From the NCBI GenBank assembly GCA_018266735.1, contig JAFDZT010000008.1, positions 1-64,000 of the forward strand: a DNA stretch of 64,000 nucleotides. The letters are read 5' to 3'. A model generated the notes under the pieces. It searched no databases. It saw nothing but the letters and a program-made list of their open reading frames with translations, and was not told the DNA's origin. Positions 1 through 7,669 of the stretch are shown here, in pieces. A program made the translations under genes and the position numbers. How positions within the stretch are numbered: position 1 is the stretch's first letter; the number at the start of each line of letters is the position of its first letter. The DNA comes from Bacteroidota bacterium. GTDB taxonomy: Bacteria; Bacteroidota; Ignavibacteria; Kapaibacteriales; Kapaibacteriaceae.

Positions 1-186
1 CCTAACAATAGGGGGCTGGTACAGTTGCAGAGACCATTCACTAACCATCTCCGCGGCAGTTTTAACTCCTGAGCTCTTTGAAGCACCAGCACCTAAAAGC
101 AGTCCGAACCCTGATCCGGAACGCACTGTTGTGTCAAGTATACTGAAAAGCTGTTGTGGCTTTATTGATTTGGTTGAATGTGACAT
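1..186 (-). CDS. SIR2-like domain protein, N-terminus only (partial, runs off the left edge)
   Basis: Reading the minus strand from an ATG at 186 gives 62 uninterrupted residues to the edge of the window. The stretch GLLLGAGASKSSGVKTA, followed by AEMVSEW, matches the nucleotide-binding start of SIR2-like domains (GAGxS, then SG...TA..M...W). Proteins with this start include bacterial anti-phage NADases such as the ThsA, DSR and SIR2-STAND types; the C-terminal part, which would say which type, lies outside the window. The gene sits in AT-rich DNA unlike the rest of the window, which suggests recent acquisition. A good promoter lies at 230-262. No clear Shine-Dalgarno is visible. The SIR2-like call is fairly firm from the motif; the defence role is inference. 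Confidence 0.72.
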   Translation of the reverse strand, partial: MSHSTKSIKPQQLFSILDTTVRSGSGFGLLLGAGASKSSGVKTAAEMVSEWSLQLYQPPIVR

Positions 187-505
187 GGGATAATCTAACT
201 GTTGTAAAAGGTTAACTAACTGTTCAAAACAAATGTAGACAATTCAGCTATTGAAATACAAAGCACGTATTTCTTCATTAGGTACTTCCTCTTGCCAACA
301 CATTTTGCCTTTGAATCACTCCTAGCAAAGGTTTGCCGTATTGTAGCTCCCTGCAATTTCAACTGTTACGACGCATTGTAGCTCCGAGCGTTGTTTCTGT
401 TTCGATCACCACGAAAAGGTTCCTGAATTGTAGCACATAGCGACATCTGCCTTGTATACATCTTTCAACTCCTCGTCGTAATTTCGGACAACAGGAGCCG
501 AAATC
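187..505. other. AT-rich intergenic region between the SIR2-like gene and nadA
   Basis: I see no credible gene in this stretch. It holds the minus-strand promoter at 230-262 and a small palindrome, GCAAA-GG-TTTGC, at 325-336. The word ATTGTAGC occurs three times: at 340 and 375 (both extended as ATTGTAGCTCC) and at 427 (ATTGTAGCAC). The uneven spacing of 35 and 52 nt argues against a CRISPR array. Near the nadA side TAATTTCG (479-486) is a weak match to a -7 element, and an AGGAG ribosome-binding site lies just before nadA. Confidence 0.5.
230..262 (-). promoter_or_regulatory. Bacteroidota-type promoter for the SIR2-like gene
   Basis: On the minus strand TTTG (262-259) is followed after 21 nt by TACATTTG (237-230). 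This matches the Bacteroidota -33 TTTG / -7 TAnnTTTG layout, and the 19-21 nt spacing is typical. The start codon at 186 lies about 43 nt downstream. Confidence 0.6.
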
Positions 506-1435
506 ATGATGTCGACCGTAGAAGAGATCGCAGATCTGAAGCGCCAGCACAATGCTGTGGTGTTGGCGCACTACTATCAACGACCTGAGATCCAGGATGT
601 GGCCGATGCTGTTGGCGATAGCCTGCAACTCGCCCTGGCAGCCCAACAGACGCAGGCCGATGTGATCGTGCTGGCCGGTGTGCGCTTCATGGCGGAAACG
701 GCAAAGCTGCTCAACCCCGACACGATCGTGCTTGCACCAACGCTCGACGCATCGTGTTCGCTTGTCGAGCAGAGTCCGCCCGATGCCTATCGCGAATTCC
801 TTGCAGCGCATGCCGATCATACGGTGGTGAGTTATGTGAACAGTGGACTGGAGATGAAGGCCATGAGCGATGTGGTCTGTACCTCTGCGAATGCAGAACG
901 TGTGATCGCCGCTCTTCCCCACGATCGACCGTTGGTGTTCGGTCCGGATCGACATCTGGGCGCCTGGCTGCAGCAGCGCACAGGACGCCCCATGGTCCTG
1001 TGGAATGCGGAATGCGAAGTGCATGCCGCCTTCGATGCACAGCAGCTCGATACCCTACGACTCGCAAACCCGAACGCGCGAATTCTCGCACATCCGGAGT
1101 GTCCGTCGCCCGTGCTGGAACGTGCCGATGTGATCGGATCGACGTCGGCATTGCTGACGTATGTGATGGACCATCCGCACGACTCCTTCATTGTGGCCAC
1201 GGAAGTGGGCATTCTGCATAAGATGCGCCACCATGCTCCCCTTGCCACCTTGATCCCTGCCCCTCCTCTTCACGTGACCGAATGTGCCTGCAGTGCATGT
1301 CCGCACATGAAGATGAACACGCTTGACGGTGTGCTCAACGCCTTGCGCACACTTGCACCACGCATCGAGATCGATGCAGAGCTTGCAGCACGTGCCGTCC
1401 GTCCGATCTACCGCATGTTCGAGTTGGTGCAATGA
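506..1435 (+). CDS. nadA: quinolinate synthase
   Basis: NadA condenses iminoaspartate with dihydroxyacetone phosphate to give quinolinate, the second step of de novo NAD synthesis. It is a cytoplasmic 4Fe-4S enzyme. The 309-residue product begins with the typical ADLKRQHNAVVLAHYYQ segment and keeps the three cluster-cysteine regions: DASCSL (about residue 84), HPECPSP (about 199) and CSACPHMKMNTL (about 267). AGGAG precedes the ATG at a suitable distance; the second ATG three bases later is equally possible. The stop overlaps the nadB start (ATGA), so the two are probably translationally coupled. No nadC is seen in this window. Confidence 0.95.
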   Translation: MMSTVEEIADLKRQHNAVVLAHYYQRPEIQDVADAVGDSLQLALAAQQTQADVIVLAGVRFMAETAKLLNPDTIVLAPTLDASCSLVEQSPPDAYREFLAAHADHTVVSYVNSGLEMKAMSDVVCTSANAERVIAALPHDRPLVFGPDRHLGAWLQQRTGRPMVLWNAECEVHAAFDAQQLDTLRLANPNARILAHPECPSPVLERADVIGSTSALLTYVMDHPHDSFIVATEVGILHKMRHHAPLATLIPAPPLHVTECACSACPHMKMNTLDGVLNALRTLAPRIEIDAELAARAVRPIYRMFELVQ

Positions 1436-2658
1436 ATAACGCTGTTGACGATGTGGTGATTGTTGGCGGCGGACTCGCCGGTACGCTTACGGCACTGGAA
1501 CTTTCGCGACGGTGTGCGGAGGCATCGATCACGGTGCTGACAGCGTCGTCGCTTGATGTATGTGCTAGTATGATGGCGCAAGGCGGCATGGCCGTACCAC
1601 GCGTGGACCGTGCCGATGATGCCGAGGTGCATGTTGCCGATACGATAGCGGCCGGGAACGGACATTGTGATGTCGACGTGGTTCGGTCCATCATTGGTGA
1701 TGCGCCGCGCCTCGTGCACGTCCTTGAAACTGGTGGCGTTCGATTCGATCGCGACGTGCATGGCGCGCCGTCGTATGCATGCGAGGGTGGACATCAATGC
1801 GCGCGCGTACTGCGTGCATCGGATGCGACGGGGGCCCATGTGATGCAGACGCTGCATGCCGAACTCCGTCGGCAGCGCAACGTGCGCATCCGTGAACACT
1901 GTCGATGCATGTCCGTGCGGGTTCGTCCAAACCACGTTCTGCTCTCCTGCATGAACGTGCACGACGGAGATCATATCATGCTCACTGCCAGATCGGTCGT
2001 GCTTGCAATGGGCGGATCCGGTCAGCTCTATGCGCACACCTCCAACCCTCCAACGGCCATGGGTGATGCATTGCGTATCGCTGAAGAACTTGGACTGCCG
2101 TTGCGTGATCTCGAGTGGATGCAGTTCCATCCGACGGCCTTTGCAACGTCGACGTGCTCAGGGACGGCACCGTTGATAACCGAGGCCATTCGCGGTGCCG
2201 GTGCGTGGTTGCGCAACACGGCCGGTGAGCGATTCATGCCGCGGTACGATGCACGTGCAGAGCTCGCCACGCGGGACGTGGTGGTGGCGGCCATGCGAGA
2301 GGAGATGGAACGTGAAGCAACTGATCGTGTGTGGCTTGATTGTCGGCATCTCGACCGACAGCATCTCGTCGCGCACTTTCCAACGTTCATCGAGAACTGC
2401 CGTGCATTGGGCCTCGATCCAACCGTCGACCTTATTCCCGTCAGACCCGTTGCGCATTATCAATGCGGTGGCATTGCGGCATCGATCGATGGATCCACCT
2501 CCCTTGCGCGGATCTCAGCCATTGGCGAATGTGCTCGCACGGGCATGCATGGAAGCAACCGCCTTGCATCGAACTCGTTGCTGGAAGCGGGCGTGATGGC
2601 CATGCGTTGTGCGGAGCGGCTTGCGGCCGACATCGCTCATCCAACGATGATTGCCTAG
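1432..2658 (+). CDS. nadB: L-aspartate oxidase, short form
   Basis: NadB oxidises L-aspartate to iminoaspartate, the substrate of NadA. It is an FAD enzyme of the succinate dehydrogenase/fumarate reductase flavoprotein family. The FAD-binding start DVVIVGGGLAGTLTA is at residues 7-20. The middle and late family motifs are present: MAQGGMAV, a HPTAFA segment, RYDARAELATRDVV, and GECARTGMHGSNRLASNSLLE near the end. At 408 residues it is well short of the usual ~530 because the C-terminal helical domain is absent. The next gene starts with its own signal peptide, so this is not a simple frameshift into the neighbour. It overlaps nadA by 4 nt. Confidence 0.92.
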   Translation: MNNAVDDVVIVGGGLAGTLTALELSRRCAEASITVLTASSLDVCASMMAQGGMAVPRVDRADDAEVHVADTIAAGNGHCDVDVVRSIIGDAPRLVHVLETGGVRFDRDVHGAPSYACEGGHQCARVLRASDATGAHVMQTLHAELRRQRNVRIREHCRCMSVRVRPNHVLLSCMNVHDGDHIMLTARSVVLAMGGSGQLYAHTSNPPTAMGDALRIAEELGLPLRDLEWMQFHPTAFATSTCSGTAPLITEAIRGAGAWLRNTAGERFMPRYDARAELATRDVVVAAMREEMEREATDRVWLDCRHLDRQHLVAHFPTFIENCRALGLDPTVDLIPVRPVAHYQCGGIAASIDGSTSLARISAIGECARTGMHGSNRLASNSLLEAGVMAMRCAERLAADIAHPTMIA

Positions 2659-2667
2659 ATTGGCGCC

Positions 2668-5016
2668 ATGCGCCTTCCTGCCCTCCTCCTCCTGCTTTGC
2701 TTGTCGAGCGTGTTGCTCACAGCACAATCACGTCCACTCTATCGCGCTACGCAGCACAACATCGGGTATACGGTGCCGCTGCAAGGGTCAGCACGGACGG
2801 ACACGACGTTGAGCTTGGCCTTGCGCTATCGACCGCTGTCAGAGGAGACCTTCTTGCCTGCTGCGCGTCCCGTGCGATGCGTGGTGCGTGGCGTCGATCA
2901 GTTTCGTGGCAGTGTTCTGATGCTTGAACCAGCAACGGCCTACGTGATCGAGGCCATGTTCACGTCGGCCACGGGGCGGTTCGCGCCCTTTGTTGATACG
3001 ATCGTCACGCGTGCCGTGCCAACGATCCGCGTACGCGATCTCGTCAAGGTGGTGAGTCCGACGGGAAGTGGTACAGCGTATACGGAAACGGAGCCCGGCG
3101 ATCTGGCATCTCTCCTTCAGGCCGGTCTTGCATGCGGGACAACCGTGATGTTGAAGGGCGGCACGTATGCAGTTGCCGATCTGACCCTCACGCTTCCTGA
3201 TGCCTGCGACGACACGTCGCAGATCGTGTTCATGGCGTGGCCGGGCGACTCCGTGGTGTTCGATGGTGGACAGACGATCACCACACCGTGGACGCCGGTA
3301 CAAGGACTACCTGGCATGTACTCCACGTCGATCGATCCGCGCTCCGAGTTCACGTCGCTTTGCACGCTCGACGGACAGCGCCTGTATCCGTATGCCATGC
3401 GCTTCGCCGTTCCTGCATTGCCGGGCTATCCAACATTGCAGAACCTTGGATATGATGTGTCGGGCTTCTACCGTGCGGGCAACACGTTGTATGTGAAAAC
3501 GCTGGACGGAACAGATCCGACGGGACACGATGTGCGCGTCTCCACAGCGTTTCGTTGCATGACCATCATTGGCAACTCCCGTTCCACCTCCGTGGTCTTC
3601 TCAGGCATACACGTGCAAGACTACGGTGCGCACTTCTGCTCACAGAACGAGGTCGGTCTGATCATCGATTGCTATCCGTCGTTCACCTTCCGCTTCGAGA
3701 ACGTGAACAATGCCATTGTCGACGGATGCACGTTCACGAACTCAAATTCACCCATCGTCTTTTGGGGTGCATGCAACAATAACACCGTTCGCAACTGCAC
3801 GATCACAGATGGCACGGGATACTGGTCGCACGGCGCCTTCAAGCAGACGCGCGATGCAAGTGTGATCGACCGGGGGTCGTTCGGACGCTATCTCGAGCTC
3901 TCGGGCATTGCCTTTGCACCCGCCGATGATGATTCGATCTGTGGGAACAGCGTCCATCACAATGCAGTGACAGGAGTGGTGGGAGGGATCACGGCAGGAT
4001 GGATCTCTGCACGCGCCGTGGTGAGTGACCACGACGTGCATGATAATGTGGTGCGGAGCTGCTATGACGGCATCGATCACATCGGCGGTGCCGGTGGCGG
4101 AACGATGAATGCACGGGTCTGGAATAATCAGGTCCTCGATTGCCCGGTTGGCACATCGCTGATCTCCAATGCCTATCAGGTCACCTACATCATGCGCAAT
4201 GTGTACCGCGTGGCGGATCGGATGAATCACAACAACGATGTGTTCTTCATGAACTGCGACAATTCATTGGCCACCTCCATCTGGAGCACGGCCCTCAAGT
4301 TGAACGCCGGAGATACGATGCGTGGAACGGGGACGATCCACTTCGTCAACAACACGGTCATCTCGGAGGGGACGTACGGCTTTGGTCTGTACTTGTGGAA
4401 CCCGACGTGGACGTCGCTCTTCATGCGCAACAACATCTTCGCCTCGAAGAATGCTGTGCCGTTGATGTTCGATGGGATCGCACAACAACGGTTGTATTCG
4501 TTCGATGGTGATGGAGATGTCTACTATGCCGACGGACAGTCATCCATTGCAACCATCCGACCTGTGCATGGCGTGGCGGGATGTCAGACCGTGGCTTCGC
4601 CGGATGCGTTGCGTACGGCGCTGATCAGCACCACGCAGAGTCCGCTCATCTCGATCGGAGCGAACAGCATCCGACGTGCGCCCGACTTTGTGGATGCGCT
4701 TGCAGGGAACTATCGATTGTCGCCGACAAGCGGCATCGTCGATGCAGGAGTGGTCGTCGACGGATTCACGACCACCTATCGCGGAAGTGCACCAGACCCC
4801 GGTGCCTATGAAGAGGGCGCCGTCACGTCGGTGCACGACGTGCCACTTCCAACGCCGAACGCATTCAATGACCACGCCATTGTTCGCACGCAGTACTACA
4901 CCCTCGTGGGTGAAGAGCTCGACCTACAGAGCGTACACAGTGGCGGATTCATGCTGGTGCTCGAGACCGATGCACATGGTAACTCGCGGACACGACCTGT
5001 TATGATGCAGCGATAG
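2668..5016 (+). CDS. secreted right-handed beta-helix repeat protein
   Basis: The product has 782 residues. A signal peptide (MRLPALLLLLCLSSVLLTAQ) is followed by about 100 residues of beta-rich, possibly fibronectin-like sequence. A parallel beta-helix region covers roughly residues 150-650, with repeated short turns such as FENVNNAIVDGCTFTNSNSP, NNNTVRNCTI and NTVISEGTYGFGLYLWN. Such domains occur in polysaccharide lyases and surface adhesins; the substrate cannot be told here. The last ~60 residues (YYTLVGEELDLQSV, then GGFMLVLE and a terminal Arg) resemble a type IX secretion tail without the usual PNP start. It begins 9 nt after nadB but is probably functionally unrelated. Its 3' end overlaps the convergent arsC by 17 nt. 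Confidence 0.8.
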   Translation: MRLPALLLLLCLSSVLLTAQSRPLYRATQHNIGYTVPLQGSARTDTTLSLALRYRPLSEETFLPAARPVRCVVRGVDQFRGSVLMLEPATAYVIEAMFTSATGRFAPFVDTIVTRAVPTIRVRDLVKVVSPTGSGTAYTETEPGDLASLLQAGLACGTTVMLKGGTYAVADLTLTLPDACDDTSQIVFMAWPGDSVVFDGGQTITTPWTPVQGLPGMYSTSIDPRSEFTSLCTLDGQRLYPYAMRFAVPALPGYPTLQNLGYDVSGFYRAGNTLYVKTLDGTDPTGHDVRVSTAFRCMTIIGNSRSTSVVFSGIHVQDYGAHFCSQNEVGLIIDCYPSFTFRFENVNNAIVDGCTFTNSNSPIVFWGACNNNTVRNCTITDGTGYWSHGAFKQTRDASVIDRGSFGRYLELSGIAFAPADDDSICGNSVHHNAVTGVVGGITAGWISARAVVSDHDVHDNVVRSCYDGIDHIGGAGGGTMNARVWNNQVLDCPVGTSLISNAYQVTYIMRNVYRVADRMNHNNDVFFMNCDNSLATSIWSTALKLNAGDTMRGTGTIHFVNNTVISEGTYGFGLYLWNPTWTSLFMRNNIFASKNAVPLMFDGIAQQRLYSFDGDGDVYYADGQSSIATIRPVHGVAGCQTVASPDALRTALISTTQSPLISIGANSIRRAPDFVDALAGNYRLSPTSGIVDAGVVVDGFTTTYRGSAPDPGAYEEGAVTSVHDVPLPTPNAFNDHAIVRTQYYTLVGEELDLQSVHSGGFMLVLETDAHGNSRTRPVMMQR

Positions 5017-5419
5017 AAGCCACAAATTCTTTCATGGCCACGGCTATCTGATCGCGAACCGTGCGATAGACGTTCAGTTGTTCTTCAAGCGTCCCCGTTG
5101 CATGCACCGGATCCAGAAACGGCATGTGCAATGTTCGATGCGGTGGCATGGGAAAGATCGGACACCGCTCGCGCGCATTGTCGCACACAGTGATCGCAAA
5201 GTTGAATTCGCGACCTAGGAACTCCCCTACATCTTTTGGGTGATGGGACGAAATGTCGACGCCGACTTCCTGCATCACCCGAATGGCCAAGGGATGCACG
5301 GCCGATGCGGGCTCCACACCGGCGGACTCCGCAGAGATCCCGGGATAGGTGTTGAGAAACCCTTCTGCCATTTGACTTCTGCACGAATTGCCTGTGCAGA
5401 GGACGAGGACCGATGTCAT
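5000..5419 (-). CDS. arsC: arsenate reductase, thioredoxin-coupled LMW-phosphatase type
   Basis: ArsC reduces arsenate to arsenite in the cytoplasm, giving substrate to the Acr3 pump and to ArsM. The 139-residue product begins with the low-molecular-weight phosphatase P-loop CTGNSCRSQMAEG (Cys8 nucleophile to Arg14). It carries the further cysteines TVCDNARERCPIF at about residues 80-87 that form the redox relay of the Staphylococcus-type enzyme. Its start overlaps the acr3 stop (ATGA), so it is the last gene of the arsR-arsM-acr3-arsC operon. It converges with the beta-helix gene with a 17-nt overlap. Confidence 0.92.
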   Translation of the reverse strand: MTSVLVLCTGNSCRSQMAEGFLNTYPGISAESAGVEPASAVHPLAIRVMQEVGVDISSHHPKDVGEFLGREFNFAITVCDNARERCPIFPMPPHRTLHMPFLDPVHATGTLEEQLNVYRTVRDQIAVAMKEFVASIAAS

Positions 5420-6441
5420 GCGTTGACCTTTCGATTGCTCAGGAGAACGAAGCCCATCATGACGGGGACTTCGATAAGTGGACCGATCACGGTGGCAAAT
5501 GCCTCGGCGCTTTGAATGCCGAAGACGGCAATGGCAACGGCAATGGCCAATTCGAAATTATTGCTCGCCGCCGTGAACGACAGTGTTACCTTCTGTTGAC
5601 GTGTGGCATGTGCCTGCGAGGAGAGCCACCATCCGATGCCGAAGAGCACCACGAAGTACATGAGCAACGGGATCGATACCCGCACCACGTCCAGCGGCAC
5701 GGTCACGATCATCGATGCCTTCATCGTGAACATCACCATGATCGTGAAGAGCAAGGCAATGAGGGTGATCGGTGAGATGATCGGGATCACCACACGATCG
5801 AACCATTCGCGACCTCGCGCACGGATCCCCACGAAACGTGTGATCATCCCTGCGGCAAAGGGAACGCCCATGTAGGTGAGCACACTCTGAGCAACTTCTG
5901 TGTACGACAGATCGATGGCGGCGCCTTCGATGCCCACCCAATGGGGCAGCGTTGTCAGAAAGAAGACGGCATACGATGGGAAGAAGGCGATCTGGAAGAT
6001 GCTGTTCAATGCCACGAGACCTGCCGCATACTCTGGGTCACCTTTGGCAAGCGTGTTCCACACGATCACCATGGCAATGCATGGTGCGAGTCCTACGATG
6101 ATAAGTCCATGCATCAACGAGAGCGAGTCCTGTAAGAATAGGACAGCGAGAGCGAACATCACGAGCGGCGCGATCACCCAATTCAAGATCATGGCGATCG
6201 ACAGAAGTCGCATGTCGCTGAACACCACGGAAAGCCGTTCGTAGCGCACCTTTGCTAGTGGCGGGAACATCATCACGATCAGTCCGATGGCGAGCGGAAT
6301 GTTCGTCGTTCCTTGCTGCAGCGAGCCGAGTGCCGTTGGAATGCTCGGTATGGTGGAACCGATCACAAGACCAACGGCCATGGCAAGGGCGATCCATACG
6401 GTGAGCAAACGGTCTGCCGTTTTCAATCGTGCTGTTGCCAT
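5416..6441 (-). CDS. acr3: arsenite efflux transporter, ACR3 family
   Basis: This inner-membrane carrier exports arsenite (and possibly antimonite). The 341 residues form about ten hydrophobic segments. The family signature GLAPCIAMVIVWNTLAKGDPE followed by LVALNSIFQI contains the conserved Cys needed for transport. I place the start at the ATG at 6441, whose A overlaps the arsM stop codon (TAATG), rather than 27 nt upstream inside arsM. The first residues are then MATARLKTADRLL. It sits between arsM and arsC in the ars operon and should share ArsR control. Confidence 0.93.
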   Translation of the reverse strand: MATARLKTADRLLTVWIALAMAVGLVIGSTIPSIPTALGSLQQGTTNIPLAIGLIVMMFPPLAKVRYERLSVVFSDMRLLSIAMILNWVIAPLVMFALAVLFLQDSLSLMHGLIIVGLAPCIAMVIVWNTLAKGDPEYAAGLVALNSIFQIAFFPSYAVFFLTTLPHWVGIEGAAIDLSYTEVAQSVLTYMGVPFAAGMITRFVGIRARGREWFDRVVIPIISPITLIALLFTIMVMFTMKASMIVTVPLDVVRVSIPLLMYFVVLFGIGWWLSSQAHATRQQKVTLSFTAASNNFELAIAVAIAVFGIQSAEAFATVIGPLIEVPVMMGFVLLSNRKVNA

Positions 6442-7283
6442 TAGTTGCAGCAGTCCGTTCCGCAGCAAGCAGCTGCCATTGGCTTTTCACCATACACCGT
6501 CACGCTGAAGATCCCAACACCCGATGCCTGCATGTCGGCGATCTGCTCTTCGCTCAAGTACTGTGCAAGCGTATCGTGCGGGAGTGTGATGGGCTTTTCC
6601 TTTTGCACAGAGATGTTTCGGAATCCAGCAGCATCGAGCATCTGAAGGTAGTCGTTCAGTTGAATGGCTCCACTCACGCAACCGGCATACATCTCTGCGT
6701 CCTTGCGAAGGGCATCGGGAAGCTCGCCACGCAGGACCACATCGCTCACACTGAAGTGACCGCCGGACTTGAGAATGCGGTACATCTCGGTGAATGCCTT
6801 GAGCTTGTTCGGGACGAGGTTGAGCACGCAGTTGCTGATCACCACGTCGGCGCGTTCTGCGGCCATCGGAATGTGTTCGATATCACCATGACGGAACTCC
6901 ACGTTGTTGAAGCCGAGCTTGTCGGCATTCTCGCGCGCCTTGTCGATCATCACGTCCGTCATGTCGATCCCCACCACCTTGCCGCCTTCACCCACGATAG
7001 CACGCGCAACGAAGCAGTCGTTGCCGGCACCGGAGCCGAGGTCGACAACGGTATCGCCTTCCTTGATCTGGGCGAACTCGGTGGGCACGCCGCAGCCAAG
7101 GGCAAGGTCGGCGTCCGACACATAGCCCTTGAGCTTCGAATAGTCTTCGGCGAAGATGGTGTAGTCAACGGTGGCGCATCCGCCCACGCCGCAACACGAA
7201 ACGGCATTGTCTTCTTTCGACTGCGTTGCAATGGTGGCGTATTTCTCGCGGACCATGTCTTTGATCTCGGTTGCAGTGTTCAT
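6441..7283 (-). CDS. arsM: arsenite S-adenosylmethionine methyltransferase
   Basis: ArsM methylates arsenite stepwise, yielding volatile or less retained methylarsenicals. The 280-residue protein has the SAM-binding motif VVDLGSGAGNDCFVAR and the acidic VVGIDMTDVMI. Cysteines that bind arsenic in the family are visible in LALGCGVP, ISNCVLNL and MYAGCVSGA. Two more Cys-rich patches occur at the ends (SCCGVGGC near residue 30; CCGTDCC at the C-terminus). The ATG at 7283 has AAGGA upstream at good spacing; an upstream in-frame ATG at 7358 would lie within arsR. It begins 10 nt after arsR. Confidence 0.93.
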   Translation of the reverse strand: MNTATEIKDMVREKYATIATQSKEDNAVSCCGVGGCATVDYTIFAEDYSKLKGYVSDADLALGCGVPTEFAQIKEGDTVVDLGSGAGNDCFVARAIVGEGGKVVGIDMTDVMIDKARENADKLGFNNVEFRHGDIEHIPMAAERADVVISNCVLNLVPNKLKAFTEMYRILKSGGHFSVSDVVLRGELPDALRKDAEMYAGCVSGAIQLNDYLQMLDAAGFRNISVQKEKPITLPHDTLAQYLSEEQIADMQASGVGIFSVTVYGEKPMAAACCGTDCCN

Positions 7284-7293
7284 GTGGGTATCC

Positions 7294-7626
7294 TTAACAA
7301 CAGGTGTTGGAAGTGTAGGGCGAGATGGAGGCAAGGTCGGCAACAATGCGTTGCACATGGGCCCACCCTTCCGGGTTGAGGCAATAGCAGACCTTGGGAC
7401 CGGAGATCGTGCCTTGCACGATGCCGGCCTCTTTGAGTTCGCGGAGGTGCTGTGAGACGGTGGCTTGTGCCAGCGGAAGTTCGTCGACGATGTCGCCGCA
7501 AATGCAGGATGCGCGCGAGGCGAGCAGGCGCACGATGGCGATGCGGGCTGGGTGCGAGAGCGCCTTGAGCATGCGCGCTGTGGTCACATCCTCTGCCGTG
7601 AATCCGTCGATCGTTTGTTGTGCCAT
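7294..7626 (-). CDS. arsR: ArsR-family metalloregulator of the ars operon
   Basis: This is a winged-helix repressor that leaves DNA on binding arsenite or antimonite. The 110-residue protein has SHPARIAIVRLL, then SCICGDIV and the recognition helix LAQATVSQHLRELKEAGIV. The Cys-x-Cys in SCICGD takes the place of the ELCVCDL metal site, and the C-terminus ends NTCC, offering further thiols. It is the first gene of the operon. Its start codon follows AAAGGA, and a 35-bp palindrome that should be its operator lies just upstream over the promoter, so autoregulation is likely. Confidence 0.93.
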   Translation of the reverse strand: MAQQTIDGFTAEDVTTARMLKALSHPARIAIVRLLASRASCICGDIVDELPLAQATVSQHLRELKEAGIVQGTISGPKVCYCLNPEGWAHVQRIVADLASISPYTSNTCC

Positions 7627-7632
7627 GTCGAG

Positions 7633-7667
7633 TCCTTTATCGTATATCGCAAATATACGATAAAGGA
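7633..7667. promoter_or_regulatory. ArsR operator: perfect 15-bp inverted repeat
   Basis: The arms TCCTTTATCGTATAT (7633-7647) and ATATACGATAAAGGA (7653-7667) are exact reverse complements around the 5-bp spacer CGCAA. The palindrome contains the -7 promoter element of arsR and its inner arm supplies the AAAGGA ribosome-binding site. Bound ArsR would therefore block polymerase directly. In RNA the same arms could fold and hide the ribosome-binding site. Binding itself is inferred. Confidence 0.75.
7650..7657 (-). promoter_or_regulatory. arsR -7 promoter element TATATTTG
   Basis: TATATTTG fits TAnnTTTG and lies inside the operator palindrome. A TTG sits 21 nt upstream on the minus strand, at the expected -33 distance. 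The start codon is 24 nt downstream. Confidence 0.6.
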
Positions 7668-7669
7668 TC

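Noticed and set aside
340..436. A degenerate CRISPR array from ATTGTAGC repeats
   Set aside because: Only an 8-11-nt word repeats and the spacing is 35 and 52 nt; no full repeats or cas genes are seen.
2640..2668. A frameshift joining nadB to a missing C-terminal domain
   Set aside because: The next frame begins with a clear signal peptide and a beta-helix protein, not with the missing NadB domain.
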